64,000 bases of DNA, from contig OY741283.1 of assembly GCA_963514095.1 (NCBI GenBank), positions 6,301,906 through 6,365,905 of the forward strand, written 5' to 3'. The stretch comes from Eutrigla gurnardus. Lineage: Eukaryota > Chordata > Actinopteri > Perciformes > Triglidae. Positions 1-11,924 of this stretch are shown here, piece after piece (position 1 is the first letter of the stretch; the number at the start of each line of letters is the position of its first letter). Made by a program: the position numbers and the translations under genes. The notes beneath the pieces are model-generated. The model was not told the origin of the DNA. It was given only the letters and a program-made list of their open reading frames with translations, and did not search any database.

Positions 1-29
1 CCGTGGTGGTCAAGGGCCATGCCTTCAAG
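1..29 (+). CDS. nacc1: nacc1 exon fragment, BTB beta-strand (3' part)
   Basis: The last two bases of a codon are followed by VVVKGHAFK, then a GTACGA donor at 30. The exon starts left of the window. Phase 0 at the 3' end. Confidence 0.88.
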
Positions 30-3000
30 GTACGAGACCAGCCAGTTACTATTGTTCTCATGCTTGTGTTGAAAAAGGGGACGGCTACATTTAGAGGAGC
101 CAAGGCTTGGGTGTAAACAGTTAGTCCTGTGGCTCCATGGCAGCCATGTTGCGTGGAGGCTGGAATGCCAACGTACTTCAAAAGGAGTACTGTTTGGACA
201 GTCTGGAAAGAGGGGGGGGGGGGCGCCGTCGTGACTCTTTTTTGTCACTTTGTTATGACGATACACTTTCACAGAGAGCAACTTTTAATCCCAGTTTTCT
301 TTAGAGAGATTTGACTAAATGGCTCCTTTCTAGCTGAAGGTTTAGCGATTTAGATAAATCCCCTGCTTTAGTCGACTTGGAATGACAACTGGACCTCCTT
401 AATTGCATGTCATTTCCCACTCGGGCAGTAAAGTCAAAAGGGGTTAGATTGCCCCTAATTACAAAGCCATGAGCCTTGGTGGGCTGTCATTCCTCATTCT
501 TATCATGGCAGATTTGTAAACCTGCCCTGTAATCTTGTTTTTAGGTCCCAATATTTCAATAACCCCACAAGCAAGACAGCTGGGACTCTGAGTGTGTCTT
601 TCTGTCCAAGAACTTCAAATCCTTTTTTAGGATTCATGTTACATTTAAAACCTATTTAGTCAATAAATGGCTGGAAATAGAGCATCCATACTAAATGCTT
701 GCTTAATGGTTAATATCTTATTTGTGGCCATGTATTCATATCAAGGAACTTCCTTGATATGAAATCATTAAGTGAGAGAGAAGAGTAAGTTTTAATGGGA
801 CGCCTCCCTTATCTGTTTTTGTCTCAGGCCCATCGAGCTGTGCTGGCTGCTAGCAGTTCTTATTTCCGGGACCTTTTCAGCAGCAGCAACAGTGGAGGTG
901 GAGGCAGCAGTGAGACCAGCCCGACCGTAGTGGAGCTCCCGTCAGCTGTGCAGCCCCAGAGCTTCCAGCAGATTTTGTCTTTCTGCTACACAGGCCGTCT
1001 CAGCATGACGGTGGGGGACCAGTTTCTCCTCATGTATACTGCGGGCTTCCTGCAGATCCAACAGATCATGGAAAAGGGCACGGAGTTCTTCCTCAAGGTA
1101 AGGCTATTGGAGTTTTAAGTCACTTTTTAAAGCAAGTAACAGTAGCTGAGACATGATCTGGAAAAAGGGCCGGTTTTTAGAGGCTTTTGAGTGTTGAGAA
1201 GTTTTCAGTGCTTTAAAAACACAATAGACATACAAATAAAATGCCAGTTACGTGTTTTAAGGTCAAATCAAAAGACAACTTAATTACCAAAACAATAAAT
1301 TTAAGGTTAATTGATTAATTTGTTTATTGCAATCTGGAATTGACTGTTTAAAATGGAGCATCTGTTCCAGTTGGAATGGCTCTGAAATATATATCGTGGT
1401 CAGAGTTTGGAAGTGCAAACGTATAAAGGTTCATCTGCAGTGGAACATTTTATTCGCTCAGGAAACTTCGGGACAATCTGCACTGTAGTTGTTGGAACAG
1501 CTTTTCATCAGTGAAAAGTGCTGGTGGAGGTAACATTATAGTGTGGTGGTGGTGGTTTTGGATAAGGAAGAGGACACTTAATCACGTACTAAAAAGCATG
1601 AATAGAATGTGAAGGTTGTTGGTTGTTGAGAAGCTTAACTGTGGGACGGACAATCTGACCATCCTTCGGCAGAGCCACCAGCATGGCAAAACCTTACAAG
1701 CAAACGGTATCTGTTGGCACGTCGGTGTGTTTGTGTATGCTGACACATAGCTGATGTATACATTCATTTCTAGGTCTCCTCTCCCAGATGCGACTCCCAG
1801 GGCCTTCACGCTGAGGAGGCGCCCCCTTCAGAGCCCCAGAGCCCCGTAACGCAGACCAGTAACAGTGGATGCCGGCCCGCCTCCTGCCTGACGCCACTCC
1901 CTCTGGTATCGCGGGTGAAGACGGAGCAGCCCTCTAGCCAGCCGGAAGCAGCCACCCCGTACTCGGTGGTCTGCACTCCTGTAGCCAAGCGGCTTTGGGA
2001 GGGCGGCAGCAGCCGAGATGGGAGCGGGGCGGGCTCAGGGGGAGGAGGCGGCGCCAGGAAGGCGGCCCGTTATTCCCAGGAGGCGGTGCGGGGCAGTGCC
2101 ATTCAGAGCCCCGGGGCCCTCGGACTGGCCATGGGTATGGGTGCCAACGTAACCAGCCTGGCGGGCATGGTGGCCGGCGGCGGGCTCACCGGCAGCGCCA
2201 ACACCAACACCAACGGAAGCTCTGCGACAGGCCTCGGGATGTCAGAAGGCGCCAGCCCCGGCACCCTCAGCACCTACGCCAGTGACTCGCCCATCAGCTA
2301 CCATGATGATGAGGAGGAGGAAGAGGGGACGGACGAATGTGCTGAAGAGCAGTACAGGCAAATCTGTAACATGTATACCATGTACAGTATGCTGAACATG
2401 GGAGCTGCAGGTAATGGACACGGACTGAATATTAGACGGAGAACGTGTGCAATGTTCTTACTTCTTTGTTCTATTTCTGTGAACTCAATAGTTGCTTGAT
2501 GTAGTTTCTGGTTTTAGCGGATCTATTTTCTCTGCGTGTGAAAAGTGATATGGTTCTATTCTAATTTAGCGGTATTGTTTTCCTCCAGCAGCTGGTGAGC
2601 GTGTTGAGGCTCTACCAGATCACACGGAGACGCGGGGTCGGATGCGAGGCAGAGACCTCACATGTCTCCCCGCAGAACTCGTCGCTCAGATCGGCAACCG
2701 CTGCCATCCCAAACTGTACGAGGAAGGAGACCCTGCTGAGAAACTGGAGTTAGTCTCAGGTACGGTTGGTGTGTGAAACCTGTCCAATACAGACGGAGAG
2801 GATGCACAGAATTGCTTTTATACGTGTTTATCTAACAGTTAGGAAGATACATTCACATCTATATTCGAGAGGCATACACTTATAGATATAGAACATAAAC
2901 AGGACATGGCCAACGGCAAAGATATGTATACACATATTTAGAGGAAGCTGTCCTCAGATGACTTGGCATTGATATACAGATCACATGGTGGTGCTACACG

Positions 3001-4989
3001 TTTGACTGTGGCTTTCTCTCAAGGACATCCTGCAGCAGTTCCGTGTCTGATAGCTTACAGGCGGCTGTACATACCTCTCAATATACCTGACAGCAATAAC
3101 TAGTGGTGTTTAAGAAGAAGAAGAACAAATGCAAAAGAAGTGTTTTGTAATGTATATTAAAATTACAAATCTTTACATTATGAAACCTGTCACATTTTAT
3201 TATTTATATATATATAGATATGAGCAAAGATCATGATGTAAATCTATAAGCCTAATTATAAGATGAAATGTCAAAGGTCAAATATGTGTTTGTGTACTGT
3301 AGTCAACATCTAGTGTTTAAACAAGGATGTGCAACAGCGTTCAGGCCATATTCTAGTTTATTTTTAAATCTTCCCCCGCTGCATTTACAAACGGGCAGCG
3401 GGCCACAGTTGGGCCTCCCCAGCTCTAAACTATGACGTATCGCTAAAACACAGCCTCCTCACTCCCCCACCTACAGCTGCAGGGTTCGATATGAATCAGA
3501 CAAATATTCCATTCCAGAGATTCAAACCGAAGATCTTTTATCATTTCTGTGACACATCAAATCACAACTTGGAACAGACAAACAGACACGAAATGAGTCA
3601 TAAATGGTGCTAACTCCTGATGATGTTTGTTGATGGTTCCCTGCATGTGCATTCTTTGCAGGTACTTCTGTGTACATATCGCGAGCCCAGCTAATGAACT
3701 GTCATGTGAGCGCCGGGACCAGACACAAGGTGCTGCTGAGGAGGCTGCTGGCTGCCTTCTTTGACAGGTTTGTTCCTTCTCTTCCGTGCGTCTGTGTCTA
3801 TTTCTGCAAGCCTTTCATGTTAAGTTAGCAAAAGGCTTGTTTAAATACAGAGATTAATGCATTTTTGTTTTTTTATCTGCTGGCATTAGATGGTTGTAAC
3901 GACTATTTTTGTGTGCCTCTGTTGTTATTTCTTGATCCATCAGGAATACTCTGGCCAACAGCTGTGGAACAGGCATCCGCTCCTCCACCAACGACCCGAG
4001 CCGTAAGCCCCTGGACAACAGAGTTCTGCACGCGGTTAAATGTGAGCACTTTGTCTTTATTTTACACATTCATACATGCATGCTGTTGCTGAATTTGAAC
4101 TCTATTTAACAGTAAAACATGTCGAGTTTTAGACTACTTTTGAAGTGCAAATTGGAGATTATTTACATCCTAGTGCACCCTGTGATGAGCATTAGGTAAT
4201 AACCCACAGTGACCACTAGATAGCAACATCCACCCAGGTTAACATATGTGCTGATGATGTGTTCAGGCATTCATGAACACTTTATGAAGATGAATACATT
4301 TCCCTCCATTTCATTCGAATGAGAAACACAGCCGGATATGTTTTCAGAGATCAGCCGCTCCATTTAAAAAGAACATTTACAAATCAAGGGTCGCAGCCTG
4401 TTTTATCTCGTTAAACGTCCTACCTTAGGGGGACGTCTACACTAATTACCAACATCAACTGAAGTGCGTATGAATGTAGGACGAAGTCTTTCAGGTGATT
4501 TAGGATTTTACATATACGTTAAAATCTTTAATCTAAAAATGAGGAGGAGGAGGAGCTCTGATACGTCAGCTGTAGATGAGTTTGTGCCAGAAGCCCAGTG
4601 GACATTTAATAAAAAAAGTTGTAGTTGAGAGCAGAAGGTGCATCACCCTAACTGTTTTTTTCCCCTTTTCCATGTCAGTTTATTGCCAGAACTTTGCCAC
4701 CACCTTCAAAGAGAGCGAGATGAACGCCATCGCAGCCGACATGTGCACCAACGCCCGCCGCGTGGTCCGCAAGAGCTGGATCCCCAAGCTGAAGCTGCTG
4801 ATGGCGGAGAGCGACGCCTACACCACTTTCCTCCCCGACGGCGTCAAGATGGAGGATGACACCCTGGGGGCGGATCCGGCCTTCGACCCCGCCTCCCTGG
4901 AGGCCGCCGGTGGCGCCGGCATGGAGTCGGGCGGCTCTTCAGGTGAATCGCTACCAGGTGTGGGGGGGGACGGAGGACCGTTATTTTGA
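1..4989 (+). CDS. nacc1: nacc1, BTB/BEN-domain transcriptional repressor (5' partial, 7 exons in window)
   Basis: Nucleus accumbens-associated protein 1, a nuclear co-repressor with an N-terminal BTB/POZ dimerisation domain and a C-terminal BEN domain; the family recruits HDAC complexes. Join 1-29, 828-1097, 1774-2410, 2589-2759, 3662-3767, 3944-4041, 4679-4989. All joins keep one frame and give about 539 residues. The window opens near residue 33 of the family protein (VVVKGHAFK), so roughly 33 N-terminal residues lie to the left; human NACC1 is 527 aa. Clear family landmarks are AHRAVLAASSSYFRDLF, YTGRLSM and YTAGFLQIQ (BTB), VAKRLW, EEQYRQICNMYTMYSM, then IGNRCHPKLY, RAQLMNCHVSAGTRHKVLL, SCGTGIRSSTNDP and NARRVVRKSW (BEN region). 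The middle is rich in Gly, Ala, Asn and Ser and poorly conserved. Which teleost paralogue this is cannot be decided here. Confidence 0.96.
828..1097 (+). CDS. nacc1: nacc1 exon, core of BTB/POZ domain
   Basis: Starts after TTGTCTCAG and encodes 90 residues from AHRAVLAASSSYF to GTEFFLK, then donor GTAAGG. It carries most of the BTB fold. The Ser/Gly insert SNSGGGGSSETSPT lengthens a loop relative to human. Phase 0 at both ends. Confidence 0.95.
1774..2410 (+). CDS. nacc1: nacc1 exon, BTB-BEN linker
   Basis: Starts after TTTCTAG with VSSPRCDSQGLHAEEAP and ends in NMGAA before GTAATG. Contains the conserved SRVKTEQ (a possible sumoylation motif) and VAKRLW, a Gly/Asn/Thr-rich low-complexity stretch, an acidic run (DDEEEEEGTDE) and the conserved EEQYRQICNMYTMYSM block. 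Ends in phase 1. Confidence 0.95.
2589..2759 (+). CDS. nacc1: nacc1 exon, start of BEN region
   Basis: Encodes GERVEALPDHTETRGRMRG and then LPAELVAQIGNRCHPKLYEE and DPAEKLELVS. It starts after CCAG at 2588. A second AG lies 3 nt further on (2590-2591) and would drop a single alanine. Donor GTACGG. Confidence 0.94.
3662..3767 (+). CDS. nacc1: nacc1 exon, BEN domain
   Basis: Encodes SVYISRAQLMNCHVSAG and TRHKVLLRRLLAAFFD, nearly identical to the family. Acceptor TTTGCAG, donor GTTTGT. Enters in phase 1 and leaves in phase 2. Confidence 0.95.
3944..4041 (+). CDS. nacc1: nacc1 exon, BEN domain
   Basis: Encodes NTLANSCGTGIRSSTNDPS and then RKPLDNRVLHAVK. Acceptor CCATCAG, donor GTGAGC. The split codon with the next exon gives Phe where I recall human having Tyr. 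Confidence 0.95.
4679..4989 (+). CDS. nacc1: nacc1 last coding exon
   Basis: Starts after CATGTCAG with YCQNFATTFKESEMNAIAAD, then MCTNARRVVRKSW and a Gly/Ala/acidic tail ending GGDGGPLF before TGA at 4987-4989. The tail after the BEN domain is diverged from mammals but similar in length. Confidence 0.94.
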
Positions 4990-7900
4990 ACACTGTGTCC
5001 GGGGAAGTTTGAAATTTGGTGACACGTACCAGTATTCCCCCCAGTTCTGCTTGCCTCCTCACTCTGTGGCCCACGCTGATCTCTCACATCTGACTGTCTA
5101 TACTACACTGCTAGGGCCAACAGCTGTCGTTGCCCTGATGTAACCAGGACGTGAAAACTATAATTTTTGTTTAATGACTGTACAATGGAGTTAGTGGAAG
5201 AAAGGGAGAGAGTGAGAGGGTTTTCTCCTAACTGCCCTCTGCCTCCCCTTGTCTTTTTAAGGTGTGTAAGCGCATCCACTGTTGCATATTAAATACATTC
5301 CCTGAAATGCAGGTGATGATGGAGGAGGAGGAGGAAGAGGGGGGGTTACAGTGTAGCTCTAGGGGGAAGGATGGATGGATGGAGTGGCTTGGAGAGGTGG
5401 CGAGTACATTGAATGTAAGTGTCAGTGGTTTTCTCTATGCAAGCCTGACAACTTGTATTCCAGGAACAGGTACTAAATTAAAAAAAAAACTAGAATAATA
5501 AACATTAACACTACCTGTTCTTCCTCCCCTTGTATCTTCCACTCATCACCCTGCAAGTTCTTCACCACATCACCTTTCTCGAGACCAGAGAATCTCACCC
5601 GAGTGTTCCACTGTGCAGTGTCTTATAGAACTTTATCTCATCTTTCTCTGTTTTCTAAATTTCTAGCATGTTTCTCCGTCTATGAAATGAAAAAGTGATC
5701 CGGAGAGAAGGGGGGAAAGCTTTTTACTGAGATGATTGTAAAGAAAATGTAAAGGGCAACAGGTCATATTTTTTAGAAGACAAACTATATTTATACAAGT
5801 GCCCATACCTAGAACGGTGTGAGCAGAGAGAGTGAGAGGGATTGTTTTAAAATCTCGATCTTCATGTTTTATTGAAAGCGGTCTTGTCAAATAAGGAAAA
5901 GTGCTATTTTTGCATAAAACGGAGTATAATAAAGCAGTCTTATCACAAGACCCATAGCCATTTATTTTTATCTTTATTTGACAGTGCAGAGTGATGGAAT
6001 GAGCAGTTGAACTGCTAAATTAGAAGCGTTTCATCTTCGGTTCATTGGCTTAAAAGGAAGAATTAGACTGATTCAGCTGGCTTGACTGTTGTCTTTCGAT
6101 AACCGGTTGTCGTTCGGTTGTGAACCTGCAGCGTTCGATAAAACATCAGCCCACGACTTTGAAGATTACGTGTAGAAATATAAAGGGTATTATATTGATC
6201 TGACAACAACAAAAACAAAAAAACTGCTGACAAATGCAAAGTGACAGGAAACAATTATGGGATATTGGAATGTGCCTTTTAATTAAAATCAATAAGCAGA
6301 CGCCTGGGATCAGGGATGTCATGAGAGGCAATAGTGCTCGAAAGAAAATGGGTTTTATGGTACTATCCATGTGTGCAAAGCAGTTCTTTGTTAGCGAAGG
6401 AGAGCCTTTTTGCGCAGCTTTGTCTTTTTAGTATGTAGTTTATTCATGTATCTAGTGCACCACCTCTTTAACAAGGACTTTCAAAATGGCTGACGGTTTT
6501 ATTTTAATAGTTTTAAAATGATTTTTGCACCTTCCATGCCAGTGGAGGTTTCTGCACCTTAATGAGAAGAACCAGTGGTTCATGCACCTTTTTGACAAAT
6601 GTTGTGTAGCAATTGAACCCCTTTTAGGTGAAATTTGTCTCTTTTTTTTCTCCCTTTTTTTTTCATGTCTGCCTGTTTCTTGTTTAGAAGTGGCACGAAT
6701 TCCTACTGTAAATAATCAAGATGACTGTTGAGTTAAAATCCCAAGTGTTCTTCCTTTCTGTTGCTGGATGAATCTGATTATGAAATGTCAACAACTGACC
6801 TTTTTTTTTTTTTTTATGTGAACGTTTGTGTTTGCTAGAAGCGACCTGTATGAGTTCAGGGGATTCCTGCTTCCTGCTGCAGATGGATAGAAGAGAAAAT
6901 GCTCTGGGTGGGACTTAAGAGGGTGAAATGCTCTCCCAGATGGCAGTTCTCATCCTGGGGGGGCATTTCCAAAAAAAAAAAAGAAGGTTCTACTTTTCTG
7001 AACACAGGTAAAGGGTTAAAAAAACAGGAAGAAATGGATGCTTTTAATTTTAAGACAGTTGAATCTTATTGAAGAAATAACGTGATGGATGAAGCTCAGC
7101 CTATTTTCATTATTGATTAAAATTCTACGGATGAGTTTACTGAAACGGTTTGACCTGAAGATAGACGGATAGAACAAAAAAATGCAGTACCTTGTAAGTA
7201 TTCTGTAAAGGGTAATGACTACAAAACCTCAGTTCGCTCTGCATTTGACTGTTGATGCCACGAGAGCACCCCTCCCCCACATACCTCTCCAGTACCTTTG
7301 AAGACTGCTGTGCTTCCTGTCCTTCATGCAGCTGGTGTCATATTTCACTTCCACAAGTGTATTCGTGTGTCTCCGTGTGAGGCAACGCAGTGAAGTTAAC
7401 CACTTTAGGTGGTTAAATCCAAGTTATAATGTTATACGTTTCATTTGCTCCGTGGCTTTTAGCCGGGTCAAGTTTACAATTTAACTCAGATTACATCTCT
7501 CCCCCCCCAATATTATTTTAATTAAAACACTGCTTAAGTTAGTGTAAATGTTTTCCTAAGATATCACTTATTATTAAAACTTTCATTTCAGATTTTAAAT
7601 ACGTCAATCTTAAGTTTTTCAAAAACAAATCCACTATAATACCAGATTCTTCTCGATAAAGGACCAAGAGACCCAGACCTCTGAATTAATTTCAGAGAGT
7701 TTTTAGGACATTAAATCTAGCAATGGAATCTAATTGTATCTTTCTTAATATCTTATTCGGCATGATGGGTAATAAATCTCTCAATGTTCCTGTCTTAAGA
7801 TACCAGTTATGGCGGCCAAATTACTGTTCAGATGTCCATGATTACAGGGCTGTTATTGATCATGTCCTACAGAGGGATCGGTGACCTCTGGCATCACTAA

Positions 7901-8640
7901 CAACCTTAGGAAAACAGTGAGCCTTCCATAGTAAAAGGCTTTTAACTGGCAGTAAACATGCTACTGTGTGTGAGCCCAATACAGAAAGCAGCGACCCGGT
8001 CAGAAAACAGAGAGTAGAAACGTCTATTGTCAGGCGTTTTTACCTAAAATGTCCCAAAGTCCCTCCCTCACTACCAACCGACTGGCACACTGCTTCATCC
8101 ACAGTACAACAGGCGTGCCCACGTGTGCTTTTCTGTACATTCTGGGCACCTTTCATGTGTTTACACTCAACAAAACATGTAGACCTACGCACTTGAACAG
8201 ATAAGGTGTGGCACGGCATGGGGAACCTTTTGTCACTAATCAGTACATATATAAATATGATTATACACATGTATAGATGAATACTGTATATTATATATAG
8301 ACGCACACATAGAGGTCAGATTGTTTGTTGTGCACTTGCAGCATGAGGTATATATTTACCCAGAAATGGCGCTTCTTCACAACCTGTGCAGTAATTTGTC
8401 TGCCCACGTCTCTGCCCCTGCTCCTTGCCCTCTGTAACCCTGTAGCGCCAGTGGACATACTGTACTGCTCATCCTATTTCTTTGTTCCAAGTGCCAATAA
8501 CTTTGTGAAAGCCCTGTAACTGTGACCCAACATTATCAAAGGTAATTGCACATTAACAACTGTAAAATAAATAAATACAAATCATAGAGAAAATGTCAAA
8601 AATGGATTAAATAATGAATATCTTAATAAAAGATTTGTAA
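4990..8640 (+). other. nacc1: nacc1 3' UTR (inferred extent)
   Basis: About 3.6 kb without a supportable coding region, AT-rich with many T-runs. Several weaker AATAAA motifs occur, and the best candidate end is the AATAAA at 8625-8630. A long 3' UTR fits what is known of NACC1, but the transcript end needs RNA data. Confidence 0.5.
8625..8630 (+). promoter_or_regulatory. nacc1: Candidate poly(A) signal of nacc1
   Basis: AATAAA followed by a T-rich stretch within 25 nt. It is the last clear signal before gene-free sequence. Earlier signals near 5932 could give shorter 3' UTRs. Confidence 0.45.
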
Positions 8641-10701
8641 CAATTTCTCTTTGACTCATTTTTTAAAAATTATTATTGGGATGTTACTTTTTAGCTGCTT
8701 GTTGTGTCGGGTTGTTTTTAATAGAATTTTCTAACTAACTAGAATTTCATTAAGCAACTAAATTGTCTACGAGCACTCCCTTCTTTATAAGCTTTGACAA
8801 TATCAACGTTAATTTAGGTTCATTCATATGCTCAAAAATAAATTTACAGCATTAGAAGTCCGTCTTTGCTTGTGTATTTCTGTGCAGAAATCTTTTTTTT
8901 TACTGTGAACTAGTTCAACGCTGTTCCCTGTAAGCACTTCTCATCAAGCTACAGATAAGTTGAAACATGCATGCTCATTGTTGCGTGTTTCTCTTCATGC
9001 TCCGGTACCCACACCTGGAGGCGGCCATGGAAACCCCTTCATGCTTTATGAACATACTCACACCGCTCACATGTGTTCCTGCCTTTCACACGTGATGTAA
9101 AGTACTACTAGTAATACTAATAACTAAATAATAGTACTTGTAATTAGTTAAATCAGAAAAAAAAGATTTGATTGTGGTGTTTATGGTGAGTATAAGATTA
9201 TTTGTTTATGTAAATGTGACTGGATCAACACTTAGAATGATGCACTGTAAGTTTTCTTTGCATGTATGACCTCCTTAAACCAGAAACCCAGAGCTCAGAG
9301 CAGAATCAAGTGGTTTTTTGTTGTATTTGCACTCTAAGAGCACCACCTAGTGTTGAAAGGCTGACAAGACAGCAGGACATCAAGTGGATAAGACCACAGT
9401 TCAAGTTACGGTGATGGAAGGAGAAATGCTAAAATGTGACAACACTTGTATTCATTGTGCACATTTAATTTCCCGAAGAGATGGATATACGACTCACTGA
9501 GACGTTCACTAACTAACTCTGTTGCTGTAGTATTTAACTGTGCTGTAACCAAGGCAGCAGCTTTTGAGAATAACTTTTAATCTGTGCTTTAAACCTGTAT
9601 TACTATATATATATATTGGACATTCATTATGTCTCTTTTAGCATGTTCTTTCATTTGTATTGCTTGCACATTTGATTTATGGTGAGCTGTTGTCAGTTAC
9701 CCAGCAGCACCAGCATGTACAAATATATAAAAAAAAAAACCTTCAGAAACCTAATGTACTGTGTACCCAGTCAACAGTAACAAACAGCACCCGGACACAT
9801 TAGCAAATACAGCTGGTAGAGACCACGATAGAGCTAAAAGGCATTTTGTCAAGTTGTAGTTGTTGTGTATCCGCCTGCTTGTTGTGGTGTTTTACTGCTC
9901 ACTAAGGGAAATACATTGATTAATATCATGGCACACTATATTGGAAATTAATTCACCACAGTTCAGTGCAGCTGTTAGATCCTTCCCCTGGGTGTATCAA
10001 CATGAATTGTTCTTCTAGACTAAAAGGTGAGGTAATAGAAGGGCATCGTATTACAGGTTAAATGCAGGACACACATTTGATATTATTCAGATGCCATGAA
10101 TAACATGATTAACTAATGTAAAGAGGGATTGAAGGGAAGTGAGAGAGTGTTACACTGCTTTAGGCTGTGCATTGGGGCTAAAGGCAAGTGTGTGTGTCTG
10201 GCTAGGTATTTCCTCTCCAAGTGCACATGCTGTAGCTCTTTACTAATCTCCACTCTCAACCACTTAGCTTCAATGCCACTGCACAACCACAAGAGGGCGA
10301 CCTTCCATCTGTTATTGCACTGAAATGAAATCTCTGTGCCTCTCGGGTGATTTGAAATTTAACCATGAGCTGTGCTGACTTTCAAAACATCAGGAGGGCA
10401 GTTAAGGAGGAACAGGGTGCCGTTGTCACTGTAACACTAACCGATTGTATGTTTAAGAGTGGCAACCGGTCAATAAAAGTCATGATCGGTTATGAATTAT
10501 TTGTCAATGTCAACAGAGGAATTTTTATTAGCTTTGTTCTCCAAATGCTGCTTATTGATTTTGATGCATTTGACCACACAGACAAGTATGTTTCCAAACG
10601 CCAGCCTGTTATTGTCTGCAGCTGATGTTTTGTGAACTGCAGCCACACCAGAAACAATCACCTGCATACCACACATTCCCCTGGAATTAGCATTAAAAAG
10701 G

Positions 10702-10704
<3 letters not shown>

Positions 10705-10755
<51 letters not shown>

Positions 10756-10769
10756 GACACACACACACA

Positions 10770-10845
<76 letters not shown>
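10705..10845. repeat. Compound (TC)17-(AC)n microsatellite
   Basis: A pure TC run (10705-10738) passes directly into an AC run up to 10845, with two GA interruptions. Open frames across it are repeat artefacts. Confidence 0.97.
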
Positions 10846-10846
<1 letters not shown>

Positions 10847-10869
10847 CACAGATGTGATATACTTCATAC

Positions 10870-10927
10870 TTTATACTTCATTTACAGGTAGACCCAGCCC
10901 AGCGTCTACCCGTAAATGAAGTATAAA
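10870..10927. repeat. Inverted repeat, 24-bp arms, 10-bp loop
   Basis: Arms 10870-10893 and 10904-10927 are reverse complements at 23 of 24 positions, around the loop CCAGCCCAGC. Function unknown; it could be a relic of a foldback element or a transcribed hairpin. Confidence 0.9.
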
Positions 10928-11754
10928 TGTACCCTGCAGCTACTGATCAAAATCTGGAGGAATGGATTCCAATGCCCAAATATGGACTGAGGGAAGTAAA
11001 GCCCTGACGCAATCAGCGCTGCTGTTACTTTAAATGGCTTCAGGAAACAAGGGCTCCCACTCACGTCATGGGTTTTCCTCCGCATGTGCCACAGCAGCCG
11101 GATGTGCTTTATATGGGCATCATCCGTCCTGGGTTTTTTTTTCTTTTTTTTCTTCTTCTTCGAAAAGGAAGTAACACACACACTGGGGGGATGGGCGATA
11201 CTGAAAGAGAGCACAGACACTGTTATGAGCGAGCTTTCTTCACCGTTCACCAGACGAGTAAAAGCAGTGGAATGGTATTCATGTGACTAAAAATAGACAT
11301 GTATTTAATAAGTTACACACTTTTCCTGCTCCAGGTTATCAAAATAAAAACATTGTGGTCAATTCATGACTGGTTTGTAATGTAATGTTTTGGCATTTGT
11401 TGATAGTTTTTTTGTTATAACTAATTTAGACTATTAAAGCAACACATTTGTCATCAAAACAGTCCGGATTGATTGGATCTATCCAGCGGAAAGAAGGGTG
11501 CATGTGTGGCCTGGCTTACCAGAGGGACCAAAGTCCAAAGCATGTGGTTACATGCTTATGTAACGTGTAGTAAAATACCTAAAAGTTCTTTTAGTTATTA
11601 TCTAGACGGACATGAGCTGATAATTTATTTTAAAAAATCGATAAACCATAAATTGTCTGTGCTAAAAATAATATACAAGAGTCCAGATTGTAATGTTATA
11701 GGTCTCTGGATGATTGTGATTGGAGGGAGGGGGGTTATGTTTGTTGATATGGTT

Positions 11755-11762
11755 TGACGTCA
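11755..11762 (+). promoter_or_regulatory. ier2: Distal CRE (TGACGTCA) of ier2
   Basis: Perfect palindromic cAMP-response element about 309 bp upstream of the ier2 start codon. CREB/ATF control of immediate-early genes is well established; use at this site is inferred. Confidence 0.6.
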
Positions 11763-11884
11763 CCACATCATTTGTTTTCTAATGATTGTAGTTCAGATTT
11801 GAGCGGTTAAATATGGACATGATGACGGACTGAAATAGCCTCGGTTACCTCGCCAGTTGTTGCCGTTCGAGATAGTAGACCGGT

Positions 11885-11893
11885 GGGCGGGGC
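11885..11893 (+). promoter_or_regulatory. ier2: GC box (Sp1-type) of ier2 promoter
   Basis: GGGCGGGGC lies 24 bp upstream of the proximal CRE, a typical arrangement in a compact immediate-early promoter. Confidence 0.5.
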
Positions 11894-11916
11894 TCTCTCG
11901 TATGACGCCGGGTCAG

Positions 11917-11924
11917 TGACGTCA
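11917..11924 (+). promoter_or_regulatory. ier2: Proximal CRE (TGACGTCA) of ier2
   Basis: Second perfect CRE, about 147 bp upstream of the start codon and so close to the likely transcription start. A TGACG half-site lies just upstream. Confidence 0.7.

Larger units (their letters stand above)
8641..11750. other. Intergenic region nacc1-ier2
   Basis: No exon-like sequence was found on either strand. Short open frames here lack splice context or family similarity. The region holds the TC/CA microsatellite (10705-10845) and the hairpin (10870-10927). Human has STX10 in this interval; nothing resembling a syntaxin was seen. Confidence 0.6.

Noticed and set aside
1995..2285. 96-codon Arg/Gly-rich plus-strand frame within the nacc1 linker exon
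   Set aside because: Overlapping shadow frame. The frame used by nacc1 is fixed by the conserved VAKRLW and QICNMYTMYSM blocks.
8641..11750. Possible STX10-like gene between nacc1 and ier2
   Set aside because: Human has STX10 here, but no SNARE-motif exon could be read on either strand.
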